Assembly: GCA_030594025.1 (NCBI GenBank) | Contig: JAUVFY010000002.1 | Coordinates: forward strand, 1 to 30,763 | Direction: 5' to 3' | Length of the DNA stretch: 30,763 nucleotides | Source of the DNA: Deltaproteobacteria bacterium | GTDB taxonomy: Bacteria; Desulfobacterota; GWC2-55-46; JAUVFY01 | Shown here: piece by piece, positions 17,305 to 24,674 of the stretch | How positions within the stretch are numbered: position 1 is the first letter of the stretch | Layout of the letters: each line of letters begins with the position of its first letter | Notes under the pieces: generated by a model | The model's input: the letters and a program-made list of their open reading frames with translations, nothing else | Told to the model about the DNA's origin: nothing | The model's database searches: none | Made by a program: the position numbers and the translations under genes

Positions 17305-18082
17305 TGCAAAGGGATTCTGGAACAGGCTCAAGGCCCTCTGGTACAAAAAGGCGCTTAAGTACTCTCAGCTGCCCGAGACTTTTCTCTCCTTTATGCTCCC
17401 TCTTAGCGCTGACGCCAAGAGCTTCCTCGACGTGGGCGCCGGCTGCGGCACCCTGAGTTTACCCCTTGCGAGGGCGGGGAAAAAGGTCACTGCCCTTGAT
17501 CCCTCTCCTGCCATGATCGAGATACTTAACGAAGATATAAAAAAGGAGGGGCTCAAGAACATAAAGACCATACTCGCTGCATGGGGCGAGGTCGAGGTAA
17601 AACCCCACGACGTTATAATCTGCGCAAACGTGCCCGAGCTTCTGAAAGGCTCCGTAGAGTTTTTAAAGGACGCCGACGAGCTTGCAAACAAGGCCGTTTT
17701 CTTCGTTGAGAACGCGGACCCCAGGGCGGATAAGTTCTACTACAAGGAGCTCTTCCCCCTTATCTTCAAAAAGCCCTTCGGCGAGAAGACCGATTACCTC
17801 AAAACATACGTTGACCTGCATCGGCTCGGCATATTCGCCAACGTCAACATCATAGAATACGACTTCGACCAGCCCTTCGACGACATGGACGAGGCAGTGG
17901 AGTTCTGGAAGGAGTACATGGGGATAGTTACCGAGGAGCACGACGGGAAGCTCAGGGGGTATCTCTCAGAGAAGCTTGAAAGGACCCGTTCAGGCCTCGT
18001 CGCAAAGTTCCACAAAAAATCGGCCATAATATGGTGGATGAAAAAAGGGGCGAGAAGGAAGACAAAAAAGGCAAGGGCTTAG
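17294..18082 (+). CDS. Class I SAM-dependent methyltransferase
   Basis: This 262-residue cytosolic protein has a Rossmann-type SAM-binding domain. Motif I is FLDVGAGCGTLSLPLARAG (about 41-59) and motif II is KKVTALDPSPAMIEILNED (about 60-78), where the acidic D binds the SAM ribose. Motif IV lies near EVKPHDVIICANVPELL. The substrate cannot be told. A basic C terminus (MKKGARRKTKKARA) could contact nucleic acid or membrane. ATG at 17294 lies inside the AsmA-like gene end, with GAGGAAGAG upstream. The gene is convergent with the CcsA-type gene, with only 16 bases between the stops and no visible terminator. Coupling with the AsmA-like gene hints at an envelope-related substrate, but this is a guess. 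Confidence 0.85.
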   Translation: MKNDAKGFWNRLKALWYKKALKYSQLPETFLSFMLPLSADAKSFLDVGAGCGTLSLPLARAGKKVTALDPSPAMIEILNEDIKKEGLKNIKTILAAWGEVEVKPHDVIICANVPELLKGSVEFLKDADELANKAVFFVENADPRADKFYYKELFPLIFKKPFGEKTDYLKTYVDLHRLGIFANVNIIEYDFDQPFDDMDEAVEFWKEYMGIVTEEHDGKLRGYLSEKLERTRSGLVAKFHKKSAIIWWMKKGARRKTKKARA

Positions 18083-18098
18083 CCCATAACCCCCGTGT

Positions 18099-18902
18099 TT
18101 AAAAACTGTGGCTGCTCTTCATTAAAAGGCTCACTCCCAGGTATGTAAAGACCACAACAAAGAAGCCCAGGACCGTGGCCACCGCGAGTCCCCTTCCCCT
18201 CCATTCCCTCACATAGTATGCGTGCATCGCTCCCGCATAAAAGAACCACACGATAAACGACCATATCACCTTAGGCTCCCACAGCCAGTAGGTGCCCCAT
18301 GCGAGCCATGCCCACACGGCCCCGGCGAACATAGAGGCCGAGAAGAAAAAGAACCCCCAGAGTATGCTCCGGGCGGCTATGTCCTGGTATTTTTTCAAAA
18401 GCCCGGGCTCCGGGTCCTTACTCGGCTCGTGGATCAAAAAAAGTACGGCACCCGAAAAGGCGAGCGTAAAGAGAGAATAAGCGACAAAGGAGCTTATTAC
18501 GTGTATCTCGAACCAGTAAGTTCGTAAAACAAGGGGAAGCGTTTTGCCCGCAGTTGTATTCAAAAGCGCGAATACGAGGGCCAGGACGGCCAGCGCGACG
18601 GTCACCACCTCGGTCTCCCTCTCTGCGTACCTCAAAACAACCACTACGCTTAAAAGGACCGTGCACCAGCTGTAAAAGACGAGTGTTTCAAAAAGGTCCG
18701 CCATGGGGGCATGCCCGGTCAGGTATGTGCGAAGGCAAAGGACCAGCGTATGCAGAATAAGCCCGGTGATTAGAAGGTACTTTGAGAAGAGTTCAAGGAC
18801 CCGCCGCTGGGAAGGGCCCCGCCAGCGAGTTAAGTGGTGGAAAAGAACTGTAACGAGGCTCGAAAGATACAGTATCAGCGAAACATAGAGCAGGGATTTC
18901 AT
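18099..18902 (-). CDS. ccsA: CcsA/CcmC-type cytochrome c assembly (haem handling) protein
   Basis: This 267-residue integral membrane protein has about eight helices. The tryptophan-rich haem-binding (WWD) segment reads WAWLAWGTYWLWEPK near 199-213, and conserved histidines occur around the helices (HTLVL, EIHVISSFVAYSLF, GAMHAYY). In System II, CcsA works with CcsB/ResB to export haem and attach it to apocytochromes. No ccsB or resB gene is in the window, so this may be a split system or a HemX-like relative. The WWD motif ends in EPK where DPK is usual. It is the last gene of a minus-strand series, 74 bp after queE. The three cytochromes at 29346-30743 would need such a system, which fits functionally. 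ATG at 18902 gives the normal N terminus. Confidence 0.85.
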   Translation of the reverse strand: MKSLLYVSLILYLSSLVTVLFHHLTRWRGPSQRRVLELFSKYLLITGLILHTLVLCLRTYLTGHAPMADLFETLVFYSWCTVLLSVVVVLRYAERETEVVTVALAVLALVFALLNTTAGKTLPLVLRTYWFEIHVISSFVAYSLFTLAFSGAVLFLIHEPSKDPEPGLLKKYQDIAARSILWGFFFFSASMFAGAVWAWLAWGTYWLWEPKVIWSFIVWFFYAGAMHAYYVREWRGRGLAVATVLGFFVVVFTYLGVSLLMKSSHSF

Positions 18903-18976
18903 TTATTTCATTAACCAGCCGATTCTTTGGGGTTAGGGTACTGAAAAAATCTCCGGGATATAAAGGCGATTCCCCG

Positions 18977-19618
18977 TTACACACCTCTTTTCCCTTTAGC
19001 CCATATATACGAGTGTATCTGCACCTGGAGCCTTACCCTGAGGCAGTCCTTGAGTATCCAGTCCGCGAGCACGGCCGGGTCGAGGGTGGGCCTTACAGGT
19101 GCAAAGAGCACCCTCGGGACCCTGTCCTCAAGCTTCTCTTTTGCGAACCCCCTTGCAAACTCGTAATCTTCCCTGTCGCCTATAACGAACTTAACCTCGT
19201 CTTCCCCGGTGAGGCGGGCGAGGTTATCCGTAAGGAAGGCTCCCTCCTGGCCGCTGGAGGGGCACTTTATGTCCACTATCATTATGAGCCTTTTGTCGAG
19301 CCCCTTGAGGCTTATGGACCCGTTCGTCTCAATCAGGACCTTGTAGTCGAGGTCTGCGAGCCTTTTTGCCAGCTCCCGGGTCTCGTCCTGCAAAAGCGGC
19401 TCCCCGCCCGTTATCTCCACGAGCCAGCAGTCATATTTCCCGACCTCTTTTATGACCTCGTCCACTTTCATCTCACGGGCCTCTTCGGGGGTGCGGGCGT
19501 AAGGGGTATCGCACCATTTGCACTCCAGGTTGCACCCTGCAAGCCTTATGAAAATGCACGGCAGCCCCACATAGGTGGACTCGCCCTGAATGCTCAAAAA
19601 TATCTCGCTTACAAGCAT
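18977..19618 (-). CDS. queE: 7-carboxy-7-deazaguanine synthase (radical SAM)
   Basis: QueE converts 6-carboxytetrahydropterin to 7-carboxy-7-deazaguanine, the ring-contracting step of preQ0/queuosine synthesis. The 213-residue protein starts with EIFLSIQGESTYVGLPCIFI, typical of QueE. The CxxxCxxC cluster site is CNLECKWC (C29, C33, C36), ligating the radical-SAM [4Fe-4S]. The SAM-binding segment ITGGEPLLQ and LIETNGSISL follow. Length is normal for the compact QueE. ATG at 19618 is seven bases past the lon-like stop, with an AAGGA near the junction, so it is likely co-transcribed and perhaps coupled. queC, queD and queF are not in the window. No preQ1 riboswitch was recognised. Confidence 0.94.
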   Translation of the reverse strand: MLVSEIFLSIQGESTYVGLPCIFIRLAGCNLECKWCDTPYARTPEEAREMKVDEVIKEVGKYDCWLVEITGGEPLLQDETRELAKRLADLDYKVLIETNGSISLKGLDKRLIMIVDIKCPSSGQEGAFLTDNLARLTGEDEVKFVIGDREDYEFARGFAKEKLEDRVPRVLFAPVRPTLDPAVLADWILKDCLRVRLQVQIHSYIWAKGKRGV

Positions 19619-19625
19619 ACTCGCT

Positions 19626-22073
19626 TCAGTCCTTCTGGTTATTATTGTCTTCCTCTTTTTTTACCGCTTTTTTCCCGGCCCTGGGCCTGCCGAACTCCTT
19701 AAAGCTTCTGGCAAGCTCAAGGAGCCTCTTTTCCACAAGGTAGTTTACCGTGCCTTCGGGGAATTTTCCATCAAGGCCCCTCTCTCCGACCGGCATGCCG
19801 GTCAAAATCTCCAGGCCCTCGTCGACCATTTCAATAGGATATATGAAGAACTTACCTTCCCTTACGGCCTCTATCAATTCGTTTTTGAGCATGAGGTTCT
19901 TAACGTTCCTCCTGGGGATTATGACACCCTGTGAGCCGGTAAGCCCCTTGGCCTTGCACACCTCGAAGAATCCCTCTATCTTTTCGTTCACCCCCCCCAC
20001 GGGCTGCACCTCTCCCCTCTGGTTCATCGAGCCGGTAATGGCGATGCCCTGGTTAATGGACACCCCCGAGAGGCTCGAAAGAAGCGCGTATAGCTCCGTA
20101 CAGGTTGCGCTGTCGCCCTCCACACCCTCATAGAGCTGTTCGAAACACACTGAGGCTGAAAGGGTGAGCGGGAAGCTCTGGCCGAACCTCTCGCCCAGGA
20201 AGCTCGATAGTATCAGGTGGGCCTTGTTGTGTATCCTGCCCCCGAGCTTCGCCTCGCGCTCTATGTTCACCACCCCCGTATCGCCCATGAAGGTCCGTGC
20301 CGTTATCCTCGAGGGTTTTCCGAAGGCGTAATCACCGAGGTCCAGGACCGCTATGCCGTTTACCTGCCCCACGACACTCCCCTCTGTGTCCACCATGATG
20401 GTGTCCTCTTTTATGTATTCCCTGAGCTTGTCCTCGATCTTGGAGGTCCTGTAGATCATCTCCCCTCTGGCCCTGTCCACGTCTTCGGCCCTAACGGTCT
20501 TCCTGCCTTCAACGCCCGTCCAGTAGCTGGCCTCGAGAATGAGGTTTTCAACAGCGCCGAAGCGGGCAGAGAGTTTTTCCTTGTCCGAGGCGAGCCTCGA
20601 GCCGTACTCCACTATCCTCGCCACACCCGTGGCATCAAAGGGAAGCAGCCCTCTCTCCTTTACCCGTGCGGCCACGAACTGGGCGTACCTCATCATGTTC
20701 TCCTTTTCGCTGGGCATGGTGTTGTCGAAGTCTGCCTTTACCTTGAAGAGCTTTCGATACTCGCTGTCGAGGTTGTAAAGGAGGTAGTAGATAAAGGGCT
20801 CCCCTATTATGACCACCTTGATGTTCACCGGAATGGGACCGGGCTTAAGCGTGGTGGTGGAGACGAGCCTGTACTGCTCCCAGACGTCCTCGATCCCCAC
20901 CTCCTTTGTCTTTATCATCCTCTTCAATGCGTCATATACGAAGATGTTCCTCAGGATGTCGAGGGCGTTTACCACGAGGTAGCCGCCGTTTGCACGGTGG
21001 ACCGAGCCGCCCTTTATCATGGTAAAGTCCGTGGTGGCAACACCGAACTGGACCCTGTGTTCTGTGTGGCCGAAGAGGTTATAGTACGTGGGGTTGTTCT
21101 CAACAACGACGGGGGCGCCCTTTGTATCCCTGTTGTTCACGATGAGGTTTACCTGGTAGCGCTCGAAGGTGGGCTCCATCCTGGGAAGCTTCAATCCCCC
21201 TATGGGAAGCGTTATCTCTTCCTTGGGTCTGAAGTCCTCGATATTCTCAAGCACGTCCTCCTTGACCTCTTTCAGATAGTCGACAACTTCTTTGAATTCC
21301 CTGTACTTTTCGAAGAGCTCGTTCATAAGGGGGTTAACGACGTACTGGACCACCTGCCTGTCGAGGTCGTGTATCCTCTCCTTGGTCTCTTTTTCTATGT
21401 TCCTTGCTTCCCTTATCACGTCGCTCAGCCTGTCCTGGAGCATCTTGAGCTCCGCCTCTATGGCGACCTTTTTATCCCTGGGTAGCTTGTCGACCTCCTC
21501 CTGGGGCATGGCCTTTCCTTCCTTTGCGGGCATGACGGAAAGCCCACTCACGCTCTTCTTAACGACAAAATCCTTTTCCTGCGCCCTCTGTTCGAGCCTG
21601 TGAAAAAGGGCTTTAGTTCGTTCCTGCTGGCCGTCAAGTATCTCGTCGCGGTGCCTTTCGTAGTCTTTGCTCTCAAAGACCTTTGGGATGTCCCTCTTGA
21701 GGGTTTCCACGAGCTCTCGCATGTCGTTATGCAGCACGCAGCCTTTACCCGGCGGCAGGTTTATGGCCTTCGGCCTGTCGGGGTCGGAGAAGTTGTAAAC
21801 ATAGCACCAGTCATCGGGCACCGGCTCGTCCTTGGCTTTCCTCACGAGGGTGGTCTTTACGGTAGAAACCTTACCGGTTCCTCCCTCGCCGAGGACATAG
21901 ATGTTGTATCCGTGATCGGTAAGGCCCAGGCCGAAGTCCAGTGATCTTAAAGCCCTTTCCTGCCCCACTATCTCCTCGAGCGGTGGGAGCTCGTCGGTGG
22001 TCTTGAAGGGAAATAAAGATGGGTCGCACTTGCAGCTGAGTTGTTCGGGCTCGAGCGGTTTTACCTTTGCCAT
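19626..22073 (-). CDS. Lon-family ATP-dependent protease (no LON N-domain)
   Basis: The 815-residue protein belongs to the AAA/Lon-protease group often annotated as LonB-like. It lacks the N-terminal substrate-binding domain of LonA. A P-loop is seen at LGEGGTGKVSTVKTTL (about 61-76), with V instead of S/T after the lysine. A long helical insert (about 150-280, charged and partly coiled) follows. The S16 protease domain contains EGDSATCTELYALLSSLSG (catalytic S655) and VGGVNEKIEGFFEVCKAKG (catalytic K698), with NQGIAITGSMNQRGEVQPVG between. A basic/acidic low-complexity tail (KKAVKKEEDNNNQKD) ends the protein. ATG at 22073 is four bases after GGGAGG. It sits between the CDF transporter (42 bp upstream) and queE (7 bp downstream). 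The substrate is unknown; general protein quality control is likely. Confidence 0.92.
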   Translation of the reverse strand: MAKVKPLEPEQLSCKCDPSLFPFKTTDELPPLEEIVGQERALRSLDFGLGLTDHGYNIYVLGEGGTGKVSTVKTTLVRKAKDEPVPDDWCYVYNFSDPDRPKAINLPPGKGCVLHNDMRELVETLKRDIPKVFESKDYERHRDEILDGQQERTKALFHRLEQRAQEKDFVVKKSVSGLSVMPAKEGKAMPQEEVDKLPRDKKVAIEAELKMLQDRLSDVIREARNIEKETKERIHDLDRQVVQYVVNPLMNELFEKYREFKEVVDYLKEVKEDVLENIEDFRPKEEITLPIGGLKLPRMEPTFERYQVNLIVNNRDTKGAPVVVENNPTYYNLFGHTEHRVQFGVATTDFTMIKGGSVHRANGGYLVVNALDILRNIFVYDALKRMIKTKEVGIEDVWEQYRLVSTTTLKPGPIPVNIKVVIIGEPFIYYLLYNLDSEYRKLFKVKADFDNTMPSEKENMMRYAQFVAARVKERGLLPFDATGVARIVEYGSRLASDKEKLSARFGAVENLILEASYWTGVEGRKTVRAEDVDRARGEMIYRTSKIEDKLREYIKEDTIMVDTEGSVVGQVNGIAVLDLGDYAFGKPSRITARTFMGDTGVVNIEREAKLGGRIHNKAHLILSSFLGERFGQSFPLTLSASVCFEQLYEGVEGDSATCTELYALLSSLSGVSINQGIAITGSMNQRGEVQPVGGVNEKIEGFFEVCKAKGLTGSQGVIIPRRNVKNLMLKNELIEAVREGKFFIYPIEMVDEGLEILTGMPVGERGLDGKFPEGTVNYLVEKRLLELARSFKEFGRPRAGKKAVKKEEDNNNQKD

Positions 22074-22115
22074 ATAGCCTCCCTTATAAAATCGGTCATT
22101 GTATTTTCCCTTTAT

Positions 22116-23045
22116 TCAATGCAAGTGTTTGCGTTCCTTGTGGGCTATGTCCCTCAATACGTCTTCGGATTCGCAGCTCGTACATTCCGCCTGAAGGGTA
22201 GTATAAAAGATATGGTGGTCGTCGGCAAGTCTTTCATTGATTGTGTGCAATATCTCACCCTGTTTCGCCCCGTGGGCCGGGTCTATGTCCACGTGCGCGC
22301 TGAGGGCGTATATGTTGTGGCAGATACTCCATATGTGGAGGCTGTGGATACCGGAGACCCCCTCGGTTGACTTCATGCCCTCGAGGACCTCGTTAAGGTC
22401 TATGTCCCTCGGCACACCCTCAAGCAGTATGTGGGTAGCCTCATCGATTATCCTTACCGCCCCGGCAATGATAATCATGCCTATGAAAACGCTGATTATG
22501 GTGTCGACCTTGTACCAGGCCGTATAATATATTATAACCCCTGCCACAATCACACCCACAGAAGCGACGGCATCGCCCATAACGTGAAAGTAGGCGCTCT
22601 TTACGTTCAGATCATGTCTTGCGTAGCCGCTTAGCCAAAGTGCCACCACGACGTTCACCACGAGTCCCACGGCGGCAACCGCCAGCATACCGACGCTTTC
22701 CACCTCCTGGGGCTCGATGAACCTCGTATAGGCCTTGTAGAATATGAAAAGGGAGACGAGTAACAGTGTCAGGCCGTTCAGGAGGGAGACCAGCACCTCC
22801 GCCCGGTGAAATCCGAATGTCCTTTTCTCCGTGGGCGGCAACGCAGCGATATGTATGGCGAAGAGGCTCAAGCCCAGGGCGAAAACATCCATGAAGACAT
22901 GGGCGGCGTCCGAAAGCAGCGCGAGGCTGTTAAATAAAAAGCCGCCAACGAGCTCCGCAAAGAAGATGACACCGGCAAAGACAACAGCAAGCGTTAACCT
23001 GCCCTTAACCGCCCTGTCTACATCCTGGTGTGTGTGTACTTCCAA
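22116..23045 (-). CDS. Cation diffusion facilitator (CzcD/ZitB-like metal exporter)
   Basis: The 309-residue inner-membrane antiporter would export zinc or a similar divalent ion in exchange for protons. Six helices are apparent. Helix 2 has the metal site HVFMD within LLSDAAHVFMDVFALGLSLF, and helix 5 has HVMGD within YFHVMGDAVASVGVIVAG, each in the HxxxD arrangement typical of zinc transporters. The cytosolic C-terminal domain is present (HILLEGVPRDIDLNEVLEGM, GIHSLHIWSI) and ends in a Cys/His-rich tail (ECTSCESE, HKERKHLH) that could bind metal. The start is TTG at 23045, with AGGAGG five bases upstream. It lies 13 bp after deoB in the same direction. Metal specificity cannot be fixed from sequence alone. 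Confidence 0.93.
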   Translation of the reverse strand: MEVHTHQDVDRAVKGRLTLAVVFAGVIFFAELVGGFLFNSLALLSDAAHVFMDVFALGLSLFAIHIAALPPTEKRTFGFHRAEVLVSLLNGLTLLLVSLFIFYKAYTRFIEPQEVESVGMLAVAAVGLVVNVVVALWLSGYARHDLNVKSAYFHVMGDAVASVGVIVAGVIIYYTAWYKVDTIISVFIGMIIIAGAVRIIDEATHILLEGVPRDIDLNEVLEGMKSTEGVSGIHSLHIWSICHNIYALSAHVDIDPAHGAKQGEILHTINERLADDHHIFYTTLQAECTSCESEDVLRDIAHKERKHLH

Positions 23046-23058
23046 GCCTGCCTCCTTT

Positions 23059-24261
23059 TTAAGACCCCGCTTGTCCAGGAAGAACCGATGATAGAAAAGA
23101 ACTTCCCCTGGCCAGGGGGCCCACCCCGAAGACCTCCGCCAGGGTTTGGCCTAAGTCCGCGAAGCTCCGTCTTGTTCCGAGGTCAACCCCTTTTTTAAGC
23201 GCCCTGCCGTATACAAGAAGCGGCACATACTCCCTCGAATGGTCGGTCGACGGGGTGGTGGGGTCGCAGCCGTGGTCAGCGGTTATGATAAACATGTCTT
23301 CATCGCTGAGAACCCCGGCTACCTCGGGGATCCTCCTGTCCACAGCCTCAAGGGCACGGGCGTAACCGGGACAATCGTTACGGTGGCCGTAAAGCATGTC
23401 GAAGTCCACCAGGTTTGCGAATATAAGGCCCTCGGTGTGTCTTTTCATGGCCTCTATGGTCTTTTCGAAAACGTCCATGTTGTCCACGGTATGCAATTCC
23501 TCGGTAATCCCCCGGTGGCCGAATATATCGCCTATCTTGCCCACGGCCGCAACCGGTAGGCCCTTCGTTTTGAGCCTGTCAAGTAGAGTTTCCCCCGGCG
23601 GCTCTATGGAAAAATCCTTTCTCCTCTCGGTCCTTTTGAATGTCCCGGGCCTTCCCACAAAGGGCCTTGCTATTACTCTGCCCACATTGTATTCGTTAAG
23701 GAAACCTCTTGCGATACGGCAAACCCTGTAAAGCTCCTCCACGGGGAGTTTTTCTTCGTGTGCGGCTATCTGGAAGACACTGTCCGCAGAGGTATAGACT
23801 ATGAGTCTTCCGGTCCTTAAATGAGCTTCGCCGAGCTCCTTTATTATCTCCGTGCCCGAGGCGGGTTTTGCGTGGAGCCAGCCATAGCCCGTCTCCCGGG
23901 TAAACCTTGCCATAATCTCCGGGGGGAACCCGTCCGGGAAGGTGGCCAGGGGTTTTTCCGTTACCAAACAGGCCATCTCCCAGTGCCCGGTCGAGGTATC
24001 CTTGCCGCAGGAGACCTCCTTCATGCGGCCGTAACAGGCAATGGGGGAAGGAAACCTCTTTACACTCGTAACCCCCTCGATGAGCCCCAACCCGAAAGAG
24101 GCGAGGTTTTCAAGCTCAAGCCCCCCCACGGCCCTCGAGAGGTTATCGAGGGTGTGGCTTCCGGTGTCATTATAGTCTGCAGCATCGGGCAGCTCCCCTA
24201 TGCCGAGGCTGTCTATAACTAAAATAACAGCCCTCTTTATACTCGTTGCGGCTTTCCCCAT
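23059..24261 (-). CDS. deoB: Phosphopentomutase
   Basis: DeoB interconverts ribose-1-phosphate and ribose-5-phosphate (and the deoxy forms) in nucleoside salvage. It belongs to the alkaline phosphatase-like superfamily and binds two manganese ions. ATG at 24261 gives 400 residues, close to the usual 390; a longer frame from TTG 24378 adds a non-conserved N terminus. Metal and catalytic signatures are AVILVIDSLGIGELPDA (D17), GKDTSTGHWEMAC with the phosphorylated threonine, and TADHGCDPTTPSTDHSREYV near the end. The ribosome binding site is poor (GGTGG twelve bases upstream). It heads the minus-strand series deoB-CDF-lon-queE-ccsA, and a promoter in the 24262-24420 region is likely but not clearly seen. 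Confidence 0.95.
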   Translation of the reverse strand: MGKAATSIKRAVILVIDSLGIGELPDAADYNDTGSHTLDNLSRAVGGLELENLASFGLGLIEGVTSVKRFPSPIACYGRMKEVSCGKDTSTGHWEMACLVTEKPLATFPDGFPPEIMARFTRETGYGWLHAKPASGTEIIKELGEAHLRTGRLIVYTSADSVFQIAAHEEKLPVEELYRVCRIARGFLNEYNVGRVIARPFVGRPGTFKRTERRKDFSIEPPGETLLDRLKTKGLPVAAVGKIGDIFGHRGITEELHTVDNMDVFEKTIEAMKRHTEGLIFANLVDFDMLYGHRNDCPGYARALEAVDRRIPEVAGVLSDEDMFIITADHGCDPTTPSTDHSREYVPLLVYGRALKKGVDLGTRRSFADLGQTLAEVFGVGPLARGSSFLSSVLPGQAGS

Positions 24262-24520
24262 GAATACAAATAGCCACCATCCGGTGGGCCAATCGGTTGC
24301 CGGTAAAAACCCATAAATTAAAATTAAAAAGATGCCTGGAAAACTCTTTCCATCCCCCTTCTGCCCCCTGAGCGGCAAAATTTCTCCGTGAAAATGAACC
24401 TTTTAGCCTCCCCACCCCTTATTTAAACTTAGCAACAATTGGGGCTATTGGCAAGGGGGTAGTACCATTTAAAACCGAAACCCGGCAAATAAGCCGGTGC
24501 CGCCACCCGGACGGACCCGT

Positions 24521-24545
24521 AATTTTCTAATTCCCGTGCGGAAGC
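24521..24545 (+). repeat. 25-bp direct repeat, copy 1
   Basis: It begins AATTTTCTAATTCCC and ends GTGCGGAAGC. It is identical over 25 bases to copy 2 at 24610-24634, 89 bp downstream. Each copy contains a small hairpin TTCC-cgtgc-GGAA (24531-24543 here). Confidence 0.9.
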
Positions 24546-24609
24546 CATCTCAGATGGAGCAATTGATTAAAAAATGTTATGAATTGCGACTACGGGTCAC
24601 AGAGACTAA

Positions 24610-24634
24610 AATTTTCTAATTCCCGTGCGGAAGC
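24610..24634 (+). repeat. 25-bp direct repeat, copy 2
   Basis: This is a perfect copy of 24521-24545. It ends three bases before a candidate -35 hexamer of lptF (TTGCCG, 24638-24643), which would suit an activator or repressor binding site; a structured RNA element is the alternative. Confidence 0.9.
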
Positions 24635-24637
24635 ACC

Positions 24638-24667
24638 TTGCCGCCACGCACCGTTTTGTAGTATCAT
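24638..24667 (+). promoter_or_regulatory. Candidate lptF promoter next to repeat copy 2
   Basis: TTGCCG (24638-24643) and TATCAT (24662-24667) are separated by 18 bases and match the sigma-70 consensus at 4 and 5 of 6 positions. Transcription would begin within about one base of the lptF ATG at 24675, giving a leaderless message. This would agree with the absence of a Shine-Dalgarno there, but an upstream promoter is also possible. Confidence 0.35.
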
Positions 24668-24674
24668 AAGTGCC

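Larger units (their letters stand above)
24262..24674. other. Divergent intergenic region between deoB and lptF
   Basis: This stretch of about 410 bp is gene-free. It contains AT-rich promoter-like bases near deoB (24310-24330), the hairpin CCGGC-aaataa-GCCGG (24482-24497), two copies of a 25-bp direct repeat, and the hairpin CCATC-tca-GATGG (24545-24557). An inverted pair GCAATT/AATTGC lies at 24559-24564 and 24582-24587. An ATG at 24579 is in frame with lptF but lacks a ribosome binding site and would add 32 residues foreign to LptF. Confidence 0.75.

Noticed and set aside
18083..18098. Missing terminator between convergent methyltransferase and ccsA genes
   Set aside because: Only 16 bases lie between the stops and no hairpin with a T-run is seen, but overlapping convergent ends are common and termination may occur inside the genes or by Rho.
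19013..21944. Long plus-strand open frames opposite queE and the Lon-like gene
   Set aside because: They are antisense shadows produced by codon bias. They lack family features, and the minus-strand frames encode complete conserved proteins.
19813..22073. Loss of Lon activity because the P-loop reads GKV rather than GKS/T
   Set aside because: The AAA/Lon group lacking the LON N-domain often has a relaxed P-loop, and both protease residues (S655, K698) are present.
24421..24520. Possible riboswitch (cyclic di-GMP-I or cobalamin type) before lptF
   Set aside because: Short stretches such as GCCGGTG recall cobalamin or GEMM elements, but the order of conserved blocks does not fit either class on either strand.
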